Of a DNA stretch of 64,000 bases, positions 12,450 through 26,563 are shown in pieces; within the stretch, counting starts at the first letter, position 1, and each line of letters begins with the position of its first letter. Source of the DNA: Adineta vaga (Eukaryota; Rotifera); NCBI GenBank assembly GCA_021613535.1, contig CP075493.1, positions 3,596,001 through 3,660,000 of the forward strand. Reading direction: 5' to 3'. The position numbers and the translations under genes are program-made. Under the pieces are notes generated by a model. It made no database searches. It saw only the letters and a program-made list of their open reading frames with translations, and was not told where the DNA came from.

Positions 12450-13307
12450 CTTTCTTTCTTTTTCAAGAAAAATATCATATAATCGATAGTTTCCTTCCTA
12501 TTTAAAAAGAAACATGAGTAAACTTATCATTAAACAACGTATGTTTTTTTTCCACGAGTTCACCAGAACATGCACATAAAAGTTTTCTTCTTCTTTTTTT
12601 CTCTTATTAAATAGACTCAATGATCAATCGGAGTCCTATCGAATCAATTTGTTCTCTATTTATTTATAATACAGAAACATGATCAAGTACATGAACCTGA
12701 AATAAATCTATATGCAAGAATCGTTAGGTATTCAGTAAGACTTTCTTTTTTTCTCTTAAATAAAACAATCAAATTCGCTTCGATGTTATGGCAGTAAAAC
12801 GTTCTTTACTTCTTTTCTTTAATGTTCGTATTGTAGTCGCTGGTGTCGACGACGACACACACACACACACAGTTGACAACAAACATATTATGAATGTCTT
12901 TTTTTCTTAAGTATTTTACAGCGAAACAATGCCACTGATTCTCATGTCAGAAAGAAAGAAAAGCCCGAAGACAACGTTGAAGTTGGCGAGATTTTTTTTT
13001 CTTTCATTTCTTTGAGTTTTTTTCTCACTCTTAATTGTTTTCCCGTGTGTCTGTGTATCTTTAAGTTACAAGAACTCTTTCATTACTTTTTCTTTGTTAT
13101 TTCTTCTTCTCCTTTCTTTGTGCTGTTTGAAGAACAGACTGTAACGAAGAAGAAGAGGGGAGCAATGTAAGTATCGACACAATGATTAAAATGAATGAAA
13201 TAGATTAGGAAATATAAATGTTCAAAAAATGTGTCTTAGTTTTAGAAGTAAAATATTTGTATGTACATGAAATTATTAAATAGAAGATATTCACCATATA
13301 ACAGATA
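11009..13307. other. 2.3-kb gene-free region upstream of KIF19
   Basis: No coding exons recognised. It contains 3' UTR sequence of the lipid kinase, a long (CT)n tract near 12,420, a short (CA)n run at about 12,856-12,871, and probably the KIF19 promoter. Confidence 0.45.
12419..12446. repeat. (TC)n microsatellite
   Basis: About 13-14 uninterrupted TC units followed by a T-rich tract. Confidence 0.9.
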
Positions 13308-16300
13308 ATGACAAGCGGATTAAAAGATAATGGTAGCGGCGGACAGCCGATGCTTTTGTTACAATCAGGTGAACAACAAGTTATTGTAAGTATATTCTAT
13401 TCAATTGTTTTACTAATGTTATTTTTCTTTTCTTTTTTTTGTCAAGGTCGCTTGCCGTATTCGGCCAATGACCGAAGAAGAAGTTCTTGAAGGAGCTACG
13501 GGCGTTGCTCATAAAGTCGCCGATGATAATGTAAGTTTATTAAATATTGATATTTCAGATTTAATTAATATATGCATATATATATATATATAGATGGTTG
13601 TTTTACTTGATCCCGAAGAAGATCATGATAATGCTCTTCGTGCTAATCGATCCCGTGAACGTAAATATGTCTTTGATGTTGTTTCCGATGCTCGTGCTGA
13701 TCAACAAGAAGTCTATGCTTCGTCATCAAAATTACTTTTGAGTAGTGTCTTAGAAGGTTACAATGCCACCGTTTTTGCTTACGGCGCTACAGGTAGACAA
13801 AATAAAGAACAAAAATAGAATTTTAATTAGAGATTAATCTATTATCCATCATCATTATTAGGAGCTGGAAAAACTTATACGATGTTGGGTACAGAAAATA
13901 ATCCAGGTGTAATGTATCGTACTTTACATGATTTATTTGTGGAAATAAAAAAATTCGAAGGTCAACGCGAATATCAAGTGACAATGTCCTATTTAGAAAT
14001 CTATAATGAATTAATACGTGATTTACTTGCTCCCTCCTCCTCATTTCTTGAATTACGTGAAGATGCCAAAGGTACAATTCAAGTTGCTGGTCTAAGTGAA
14101 ATTGTTGCTAAAACTCCTGAAGAAGTTATGGATATGTTACATAAAGGAAACCGTGCTCGAACACAAGAACCAACTAAAGCAAATAAAACTTCATCACGAT
14201 CTCATGCAGTCTTACAAGTTAATATTAAACAACGTGATGTTAATCGTTCACATACAGATCAAGTTCGATTTGGTAAAGAAACAAATTTAATCCTATCTCG
14301 ATTATATCAACATAAGAAAATTTCATTTCGTTCTAGCGAAACTCTATATGATCGATTTAGCTGGTTCAGAACGAGCAGCACAAACTCAAAATACAGGCAA
14401 ACGAATGATAGAAGGTATTGTAAAGAATTTAGAAAAAAAAAACATAATAATTAAAATTCATTTTCATTTTGTACAGGTGCTCATATTAATCGGTCATTAC
14501 TTGCCTTGGGAAATTGTATCAATGCCTTGAGTGAAAAAGGCAATACTAAATATGTGAACTATCGTGATAGTAAATTAACTCGAATATTGAAAGATTCCTT
14601 GGGCGGAAATTCTCGGACACTAATGATTGCACATATTTCTCCAGCATCGATACATTTTGAAGAATCTCGAAATACATTAAACTATGCAGATCGAGCAAAA
14701 TATATCAAAACAAAAGTTTGTTTCCTCTGATGGTTGATCGATATTTTTGGAAAAAAAAAATTTATCTTTTTTATTCATAGATTCGTCGAAATGTTGTTGA
14801 TGTTTCCTATCATATAGCTCAATATAAACAAATTATACAAGATCTACGTAATCAAGTTCAATTGCTACGTGAACAAAGAGATGATCTTGAAATGCGTTTA
14901 ACAACAAATAATGAAGCACGATTCAGTCGATTGGGAAGTATGTAACTGAACTTACTATGTCTAGTGGTAAAAACCCTTGTTAGACGTGAATTACTTTTTC
15001 AAACGAGTTCAGCTTGACACATTCGAGTACCGAGAACAAAACACATATCGATAAAAGGAAATACATTTACGTTTGTTTTTGAACGTGCACAATGAGAAAC
15101 TTGTACGTTGCTTTTCAAGTAACATTCGAATACAATTCCGTAAACTAATTGTTCGTTATTTAGATAATAACACAACTGAACGTCTTCGGGTAGAAGAAAG
15201 TTTAAAATTAAAAGAAAATATTGTTCAATCTTATCGTAAACAAATCGATGCTCGACGTGCCTTACTTGAAATCGATACTGGAATTATGGACATTGCACAT
15301 GAATGTCAACGAAATGAATCTATTGTTGAACAGTAAATGACAATATAGTTTAGAAATAGTTGATAAAAATCCTTTCGTTTTCTTTAGAAAAGAATCAAAT
15401 GATGAGAATAGTCCACGTAATCAGAAGAAATCGACAGATGATATTCTTGCTGAAATCAATGTATCTGATAATGCAAAACAACGTGCACGTGCAGAATTAC
15501 GAGTACTCGAACAAGAACGTGCGAAATTAGAAAAACAACGTAAAACTCAATTACAAGAATTCGAAACATCAAAAAATGATTCACGGCGATTACTTGATGT
15601 TCGTAGATGACGAAAATTTCTTCCATTAAGATCTTTGTATATATTCATTGCTTTTTAGAAAGTAACAAAGAAAATGAATACAGGTGAACAACGTGAATTA
15701 TTAAGATTATTAACAGAAAATTTCGAATTTGAAATGAAAACAATTGAATTACAAGCTGAAATATTTGTTCGAGATTATACGATTAAACATAAAGATTTAC
15801 AATTATTACGCATGTCACAACATCGAAGTTTATGTGATACAATTATTTTTCAACAAAGAAAACTTATACAAGGTAAAGTAGCTCCTGGAAGAGAAAGTTT
15901 TCAATGAATAGATCCGTGAATTTTAATGATGAAAAGAACGAGAAAATACTTGAATAATTGATTCAATTTTAAAATTAGATTTTAATTGAAGCAATTTGAT
16001 GAAAATACTATTTCCGTTTTGTTGACGACTTTGTGAATACTGGGGAAAAACAAAAGAATCGTCAGCCGAGACAGGTCTCGAATGTCTAATATGATAATTA
16101 TTTGAATACCTCGATCAACCTAGATTAAATAATTATGTTTATTTATTTCTTTTTTGTAGACAACAGAATCTTAGTACCATCAGATCTTGAAGAACTTTAT
16201 CAACTGTATTCTCGAGATATTGATGAAGGCCAACTAATTCATGATTTGAAAAGTAAAGAATGATTTGCTTATAAGAACTTCGTCATTTATAATGATCTGT

Positions 16301-17461
16301 AATATTCTAGGTTATTCTCCTCGATTGGTAGCAGGTAATTCCACTAATGGTAAACCTTCTACTTCTGCATCCTTTCCATTTCTTTCTCAAATTGCTGAAG
16401 AAGATCTAACTAGTGCATCAACATCTGTGACTAGTTTTCATTTACCAAATAATGGCTCTCGACATTATCCAATGATGACATCAACTTTACCACCACATCG
16501 TACTCTCTCTGATCAAGATCTATTTACTCGTCTTCATGATGATTCAATAACGAATACAGATGTTGGACAAGATTTTATGTCAACAATAAGTAAACCGGTA
16601 TCTTATTCACATTTTAATTTTGATCAGACAACAAAACAATTAACAAAAGGAAATTCGTTAGCAAGTTTAAATTCTGAAAGTGCGGATGCTTCATTAGCGA
16701 ATGGTGATGGAACACGACGAAAAGGTCATGCAGGTTCACCAGCAAATGATTGGCCATCTGAATTATCACCTGCATTTCGAAATCATAATGGAAGAGACAA
16801 AATGGATCTTCGAAAACAAACACAAGATATAGCTGCACGTGCTGCTCAACGAAGAGCAAATCTTCATCATAAAGAACTCATGCAAGATATTGGTAAATTG
16901 AATACGAAGATCTATTTCGACTGTTTTGTTAATATTTTCTTTTTAGGTCCAGCTCTCTCTTCTGATCGTATTATAGCAAAGGAAAATAGTGCAGGTGCTC
17001 TTGGTCTTGAACCGATCGGTAGTAAACCGAAAAAAACCGTTACAATCAATGATCCCGTTTTGGTAAAATCTTTCTTTTTTTTGAGGGGCAAAATCGAATT
17101 CTAATTTTAATAATTCTATAGGATCGAACTCGAGGAAATGATTTCCAGCGAACAAATTCTGAATCTCCTGATTTCAATGCTCATTACGGATCAAACAGTG
17201 GTAAGAACTTCTACATTTCATTCTTATAAATCAAATAAACTATTATATTATTCTAGATTTAGATCCATTCTATTCAACATCATACAATCGTGGTTCACGA
17301 AATACAAATAAAAAACGATCGATTTGTAAGTCAAACGTTTTTTTGTTCAATCATTACAAAACAAATGACAAATTTTCTTTTTCTTAGCTCATGGTTCATC
17401 TACCAACAATCGTTCGAGTGGACCAGTTGCCAATGTTGTCGTTCCTCGAGATTATTATTAA
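13308..17461 (+). CDS. KIF19: Kinesin-8 motor KIF19
   Basis: Plus-end-directed, microtubule-depolymerising kinesin that limits ciliary length in animals. Sixteen exons sum to 950 codons plus stop (human about 1,000): 13308-13385, 13447-13530, 13594-13792, 13862-14272, 14337-14414, 14477-14715, 14781-14937, 15164-15332, 15388-15598, 15659-15872, 16160-16252, 16311-16892, 16947-17062, 17122-17200, 17257-17325, 17388-17461. The motor domain carries [17 protein letters not shown]-loop [26 protein letters not shown], switch [11 protein letters not shown], switch [12 protein letters not shown] and [16 protein letters not shown]. The KIF19 neck [15 protein letters not shown] follows, then coiled coil and a Ser-rich tail. 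The P-loop has Ala where other kinesins usually have Ser/Cys (GATGAGKT). Start ATG lies three bases after an ATAACAG acceptor. Confidence 0.95.
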
Positions 17462-18422
17462 ACATCAAAGACACGGTGCATTTGTTTTTCCTTTAATAAA
17501 AAATTTTCTCTTGTGCTATATCGATATATATTTTTCTTTATAAAAAAAGAAGTTCTTTTTTTTCTTTTTCTAAATATTTTTAAATCTTTTATTTTCTGTG
17601 TGTCAATGATTAAATTATGAAAATAACATAAATGAATGAAGATGAATACACAATCGGTGTTTGCTTTATCTTTTTCTTTTCTATTGTGATTGAACTATTT
17701 TTAAGGTATATAAATAAATAGTGCTATAGAAATATGAACTAATTCTTCATTATCATATTAGATATGCGCAGGTTTCTTTTCTAAATGATAAAACTTGCCG
17801 GTCGTTTTCTCTGGTGTGAAAAATTTCCCATTATTTGATGCATTATTTATAACATCGTCGGTCGACTTAAATGCAAAAAATATATTTAATAAATAGTATT
17901 TTTTTGAGTTTATTTATATTACAGTTTTTCTTTTTCAGTGAGAACATATTGTTGATAGAACTGACAATTCAAACTTTCCTTCAGAGTTTTCCAACGATGC
18001 GATGACGCGTTCTCATAATCCGGATGAGAATATTCGAATAGATGTCGCTAATATTTGTCATGTTTTCGAAAAACAAATATCGTTCGAATCGAAAATAAAC
18101 TGTTTCTTCGAAAGATATTCGATTGAAATCATTCGTTGAGATTTTTGCTCAGTATTTCGAGAAATAATTGAATTCTGATTGATTCTAGTCGATTATCCTA
18201 TGAAAATAATTTGTTTGTTTATTTATTTCAATAGTCAATGATTGAGTTTTTGTTCTGTTCTGTTTCCTGTAGTAAATCTTCTCTTTAGGCTAATCATATG
18301 ACCTACTTTATAATCCTTTCGTAAGGAAAATCCATTGAGTCTTCTCATAAAAATTTATAAAAAACAGAAATTTTTCAAAATTATCATTACGATCTTTCAG
18401 TTTTGATTTGTTTTCTAGATAA
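17462..18422. other. Intergenic region KIF19 to PTP
   Basis: 3' UTR of KIF19 with T-rich and AATAAA-like stretches, then AT-rich sequence up to the acceptor TTTTCTAG at 18411-18418. No gene seen. Confidence 0.4.
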
Positions 18423-20663
18423 ATGACGAAAAATGCTGATGGTGATAATCTTTACAGTCGTACGGCAGGATTGGTTGCTGAATTTGAACGTACACGGGAT
18501 CCTGATTCGACGGAAATTGGTCAACAATTTGCTGTACGAAAATATAACTTCTTCATTTTTATCTTTTATCTTTTCTTCTTCTTCGTAGCAATTACAAAAA
18601 GCTATGATAGACAATAATGACGTTCTGTCTTGTCTCGAAGGTGCAAAACCAAGTAATCGATTAAAAAATCGCTATAAAGATGTTCTACCATGTAAGTTAA
18701 AATACTATTAAGATTAGTTTTCTATGAAAGAAATGAATTTTTAGATGATAAATGTCGAGTGATTCTTACATCGGAAAATGATTCAGATTATATCAATGCA
18801 TCGTTTATTGAAGTAATGAAAGAGTTTATTTGATTCGTTTGATTATAAAATGTTATTTTAGGATTTAAATGGACATCGTCGATATATTGCAGCACAGGGA
18901 CCTATTGAAGAATCAGTAACGGATTTTTTTCGTATGATTTATGATTTTAAAATCGTATCAATTATTTGTACGGCTAATGATGTTGAAGCTGGACGAGTAA
19001 GAATCATTTTCTCTTCAGGAAGAAAAGCTTTTGAGTCTTGAACAAATCTATTTTTCGTTTGAAAATTTAGTTTAAATTTCGCCGTTATTGGCCTGATGAA
19101 AATGAAGAATCACTCCAATTTGGACCTTACAAGATTAGTAAAGTAATTGCGATATTTTTAATCAAATTCAATGTTTTAATCAACTGTCATATATAGGATC
19201 AATCGAGTGATAAAGGTTACACTTGTACTGATTATGAAATACGTCCATTGATTATTTCTCGAGATGATGATAATCAACAACAACATGTATTACTTTATCA
19301 TTTTTTACATTGGCCTGATCATGACATCCCCAATGATGAAGCTCCCATACTTGATTTACTCTTACGATTATATAAAGATCGAGATTCTTCAATCGATTCG
19401 CCAATACTAGTGCATTGCAGGTTAATTTAAAACAATTTATCGTATTAATCTCGTCTTGTTTCATTTTCAACTTATGTTCTAGTGCTGGTTGTGGTCGAAC
19501 TGGTAGTATTATTGCTATTGATCTCTGTCGTTTATATTTAAATGATGAGGTTAGTGGAAAAGAGAAAGAAAATGTTTTTGATTCGATAACAATGTATGCA
19601 TATATTTTAGCACTTATCTTCAAATGAAGATTATCAACCCTATCCGGTATTTAAAATTGCTTCTTATATTCGTCAATTTCGTATTGCATTAATTCAAACT
19701 CTTGTAAGTATTTGTTGTTTTTCTTATCATAATTTTGCTAATATATTTTGTTTTGTTTTTCCAGAAACAATATTTCTTCGTTCATAAAATGTTTTTATTT
19801 CTAATGAAATCAACTGGTACTGTTTCCTCAAATTCTACAGAAAACAACGACGAAAATCAAACATGTAATTTTTTGTTACCACAAGATACATGAAAGATTT
19901 TCATGTCGTATGAACATTACTATTTTTTTTTCTTCAAACATAAATTTAGTTTTTGAAAGATAATCGACAAAAGAAAACTCTATAGATATCATACATTATT
20001 CTAGTCGACTAATATGAAAGATCATTATGAGAATAAAATGGCATTAGAACATTTGCGGAGAGATTGATTTGCTACAGATACGTCAGATAGTATTGACATT
20101 GAAACAATTTGTATTCATATGATCGATTTGAAAGATTCTTTTGTGCACTTGTTTAATCTTTACGATTAAAAAGTTGAAGCTGATTTCTTCTATCATGACA
20201 ATCATCAAGTGATTCTTTCTTTTTGTTAGTTCCATCAGCATTACCTACGTCCACTAAATCGCTTTCATTACGTCGTCCATCTGCGCCACTTCAAATAACA
20301 CTTCGTAATCCGCCCATTGGTCGTCGTTTATTAAATGGCAGTAATATTAGCAATACCCCGTCGCCTACAATATCTCCTTTGGAATTCTTTCCACCAGCAT
20401 CGAAATCTTCATCATTGAATGACACATTACTAACAGCTGATCCTCTAGCAATCCCTTCATGTAACTCACTTTTACAAACAAGTCATATTCAACACGAAAA
20501 TGACTTGAATCATACAAATGAAACATCAAACGAGACACTTGGCAATGTTCGACAAACAAAATCAAAAAGTTCGCGTTCAGATTCTGCTAATGTTCATTTA
20601 ATTGTTTCTTCAACTTTTCAAGAAAATGAAGTTTCAAACGAACAAAAATCTAAATTAGATTAA
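18423..20663 (+). CDS. Cytosolic protein tyrosine phosphatase, PEST family (PTPN12/18/22-like)
   Basis: Ten exons (18423-18533, 18589-18691, 18745-18812, 18862-18996, 19071-19142, 19197-19420, 19483-19549, 19611-19703, 19765-19864, 20230-20663) sum to 468 codons plus stop. One PTP domain: KNRYKDVLPYDKCRV, DYINASFI, the WPD loop HFLHWPDHDIP, and signature loop VHCSAGCGRTGS with nucleophile Cys237 and Arg243. The Cys in AGCGRTG is typical of the PEST group rather than AGVGRTG or AGIGRSG. The Q-loop glutamine is present (ALIQTLKQYFFVHK). The C-terminal tail of about 150 residues is Ser/Pro/Thr-rich and disordered, as in PTPN12, but shorter. It should dephosphorylate phosphotyrosine proteins in the cytosol. 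Acceptor TTTTCTAG ends 4 nt before the ATG. Confidence 0.88.
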
Positions 20664-20986
20664 AACAAAATTTACATCTATTTTCGTTGTGTTGTTGTTT
20701 TTTCTATGGTGCTTTATTTTTTATTCTTTATTATGCATATCAATGTGAAATCAATCTCAACAATTTCAAAATCAATAGTCGGTTATTATGTCGCCGTCCT
20801 TTATTAACAGTTTTTCTTTTCTTTTTTTTGTTTACGCTAACCGGTGAGCGTAGTTGTATGTGTTTTATTTTTTCAATTGTATTTCTTTTTTGTCTTATTC
20901 ATTGTATGAAAGAAACAAAAATGAGTATGAAAGTAATTCATATGTATATGTTTATCTTTTTATTAATTATCTGTAGATTAAAATCC

Positions 20987-23056
<2,070 letters not shown>

Positions 23057-23288
23057 TCGATGTTTTTCGAACAGTTTCGTTTTTATCTAGTCGTTTATGT
23101 AGATATTCTTGCGTGATTGATCTTCTTTTTTTTTTGTATAAATGTGGAATATCTAATCAGAATATTTTTTTTTGTAAAAAGAAAAACTAATAAACTTATT
23201 TATTTTTCAATAAAAGTGGCTTTTAAATTGAAAATATACACATTAAAAAAAGCCGCCGAAAACTATTCTCTTTTCTTTCAACAAAATC

Positions 23289-23564
23289 ATGTCTAGTATT
23301 ATTGCAATATGTTTACTTATTTCTGCTAGTATTTGTCTTCTTCTTGTTATTAGTATTACAATATATATACTCTATGTAATTAAACATCGTTCAACAAATG
23401 TTGGATTTGCTATTAGCTTAATACATAATATACTTAAACAAAAAATGCTTGTACCTCTTATGATATTAGTTCGTTTTCATTTTCCATTTCCAATTATGTT
23501 ATTTGTTGCATTTCTAAGACGAAATTCATCATCACAAACGAAAACAAATGACAATGCAAATTAA
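23289..23564 (+). CDS. Small hydrophobic protein, two predicted membrane segments
   Basis: A 91-residue single-exon ORF with an ATG start, 230 bp after RSPRY1. Two hydrophobic stretches (about residues 4-30 and 53-77) flank a short polar loop (IKHRSTNVGF), and the tail is polar (RRNSSSQTKTNDNAN). I do not recognise it. Given the AT-rich context a chance ORF is possible, but the ordered hydrophobic/polar alternation and basic flanks look protein-like. Confidence 0.4.
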   Translation: MSSIIAICLLISASICLLLVISITIYILYVIKHRSTNVGFAISLIHNILKQKMLVPLMILVRFHFPFPIMLFVAFLRRNSSSQTKTNDNAN

Positions 23565-23891
23565 ATTTCAAAGAATTCCGTAAGAATTGATGAATTCTTA
23601 ATTAAACAAATGTAAAACGTTGTTTTTTTTTGATTCCTTATCAAAAGATACGACGCAGTTTGATATCAAATAATACTTTAGAAAACCTAATAACGAAATA
23701 AATAAATCATTTTGCTGTATAATTAATTCGTTTATTTGAGATAAATAATAACTTCAAAGAAAATGAAGAAAAAAAAACAACATTGTTTTTATTCACACAC
23801 ACACGCACACATAGAAAAAAAACAGACTGTTTCTTCAAGTTGACTAGGCATTCGGAAAATCAAACAATATAATAGAATATGTATATTTTTA

Positions 23892-25490
23892 TTAAGCTAC
23901 TAGTGGTGTTCGTTCATTGTAATCTTCATCATTGAGATTACTTTTATAAGCTGATAGTTTCGTACGATCTGATGTAAGTATTTCATGACGATTTCCACCG
24001 ATATTTGCTTTCCATAAACTCAAAGTCATTGCAATAGTTAAGATAGCAACACCAGCTGGTATGAAGGATAAAATTTGTCTATAATACAGTTGACATTTCG
24101 GTGTTGTATTTGCTGAACATGGGTTAAATTGTTGAATAGCAGCAATAGCAATACCATTCGCGAGTTTATCTGCAAATGACATAATTCCATATACGAAAGC
24201 ACCACATTCCGTATTTAAACCAATTAAATCCGATGTCAAAGAAAATGAACAAATATTTGTTGTTGATGTTCCAATGCCAAGTAAAACACAAGCAACAATC
24301 AATGTAATTTCAATTGGTATGAGTGGTTTCAATTGAAAAATAAACCAAAATAAAAGTGTACTTGAAAAAATAAATGTTAAACCAACAATCATTGTTATTT
24401 TTCGTCCAAGACGTTTATTAATTGCACGCATTGGAAATGATGCAATTAAACCACTAACATATGAACATAAAGGAGCAATAGCAACAAAAATACGATCAAG
24501 AGTAGAAATTGTATCGATTATATACAAAGGTAAAAAGACCTAAATAAAATTATCAATCTAATACGATGATTTCTTTGTTAGAAGAAAGTTTTACTTGTGT
24601 TACGTTGAGTATGACACGTGTAAACATCCAAATGGCTGCACATTGATAAAATTCTTTTTCACGTAAAAAACATTTCCATGTCATTCGTTTCAATCGTCCA
24701 CTTGAAGTTAATGATAGTTGTAGTCGACTTTCCGTCTCTTCAGCAGGTAATTCCGATTCTTTTAAACCAAAATGAAAAACCATCATACAAACTGCACCTA
24801 ATCCAACAACAATAAATGTTAATGTTCGAAATATATGTGCATCCGCTGGTGTTATATCCGTTTTATCATCACCATTATGAACACCTAAAAGAACACTAGC
24901 CATAGCATAAACAAATATATTAGATACAACTGTCCAAGCATAACGATATGAATTCAAAGCAACACGTTCACCATCTTTATGTGTTAATTCATTAATCATT
25001 GATCTAAACGAAATAATTGAGTTCCATTATATATATATATATAAAACAATCGAACCACTTACAAATGTGTTATTTGTGAGCATGACCATCCAAATTGAAA
25101 AACAACAATAAACATTGCATAATAGATAAATTGTGCCCATAAATCACTATATCGACATCCAATACATACATTGAAACAAAATGGAAATGATCCAAGTACA
25201 CACACAACACCAATGAGATGCCAAGTTTTTCTTCGACCATAATGAAATAAACCTGTACGTGTTCGATCTGATTCAAATCCGACGAATGTTGTAGCTAAAG
25301 CATCAGCTATTTGACCAATTAATAAAAGATATCCAGCAGATGCGTTCGAAAAATTGACCACACGATGATAGAAAACAAGTAAATAGGAAAACCACATGGA
25401 TGCACTAAGATCATTTAGTACATGTCCAACACTATAGGCAAGTTTTGTCTTTTTTGATACAACATCTGCATCAGATACAATGGGCTCCAT
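23892..25490 (-). CDS. MFSD12: MFS transporter MFSD12 (lysosomal/melanosomal cysteine transporter family)
   Basis: Three exons (25490-25063, 25003-24595, 24539-23892) sum to 494 codons plus stop (human about 480). It matches MFSD12 along the length: LAYSVGHVLNDLSASMWFSY in TM1, GQIADALATTFVGFESDRT, GRRKTWHLIGVVCVLGSFPF, FQFGWSCSQITHLSMINEL, RYAWTVVSNIFVYAMA, and late SDLIGLNTECGAFVYGIMSF. Twelve hydrophobic segments are evident. The C-terminus ends NERTPLVA, an acidic stretch plus dileucine-like motif suited to lysosomal sorting. In vertebrates the protein imports cysteine into lysosomes and melanosomes. The gene converges with the small ORF at 23289-23564. Confidence 0.92.
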
Positions 25491-26563
25491 TGAAACGAGA
25501 AAGAAAATGAATTACCTAAAATGTAAATTACCAAAATTTAAATGTCATTATAAAGAGACACACGTATGCATAAATAGTCATTCAAAAAAAATGTTTCGTC
25601 ATTCTTATTCGAGTTTTATTTCAACAATTTACTTTATGTGTAAAAGACGAAGAACTCAAACAGTAGAACGATGAAAAGTAAATGTAAAGAAGATAAAAGA
25701 GATAAAACAAAACAAAAAAAAGATAGAACTTCTCGATAAGATTTTAATATCAATTCATCCATTCTGACATCACATATCACTGATAAAACGAAAAATATGT
25801 CTCAATAACAAATTAAAATTGTTTTAACGATTAGATATTCGATATTTTTCAACAGTTTTGCATTTCAAGACGACATGATTTTTATCATAGAATAATAAAA
25901 CTGATTCATATAGATAAAACAACATTCTTTGTTATTTTTCGACTTTCTGCTGACTCGACAAAATGTTTGTCAACATATTCGAAATACCGTTTACAATTAT
26001 TAAATAACTTGAATCTTTCGATGTACTTAGATGATAAGGCAATTATCTCAACAAATCAAAACGTTCCTTTTTTTATTTTATTTTCAAATAGCATTCGAGA
26101 ATACAACATAAATTTACACATTTATTCACGGTAAGTGTGAAAAAAATTCATTAAAACTTGAAAATATATCGATTTATTGATTAAAATTAACACATTAATA
26201 TTTTTTTTTGAAGATTAAACAATATGTATTTCTATTTTTTCGTGAAATTTGTTTATTTCTAATAAACTATTAGTATGATATATTGAGTCTGCTGATATTG
26301 GGTGTAAACACAAGTACAATATAGAAACAAAAATAAAAATCTTTAACATAACATTTATTTTTCTTTCTCTTTATTGCAATCGTGTAAATCTTGTTATAGA
26401 ACCAAAAAAGAAAAAACCAAACGACCGGGAAATGTTCTTTTCCATACGTAAATGAAATGAATATATATTTATATATATACATACATAGATACTGTTTTCG
26501 TATCATTAGTTCATTGATCGAGATTAAAAAGAAATATATGGCGGGACTCGAAAAAATCATATT
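25491..26563. other. Intergenic region MFSD12 / OXR1
   Basis: AT-rich spacer with no recognised exon. It contains the MFSD12 promoter side and the 3' UTR of OXR1. Confidence 0.4.

Noticed and set aside
19252-19623. 123-residue ORF on the minus strand across the phosphatase gene
   Set aside because: It is the antisense shadow of well-supported PTP exons 6-7 and spans their intron.
20687-20986. Long hydrophobic N-terminal extension of RSPRY1
   Set aside because: The frame is open but the composition is T-rich noncoding-like, and a splice acceptor at 20971-20976 separates it from the MGNC start. A signal-peptide form cannot be fully excluded.
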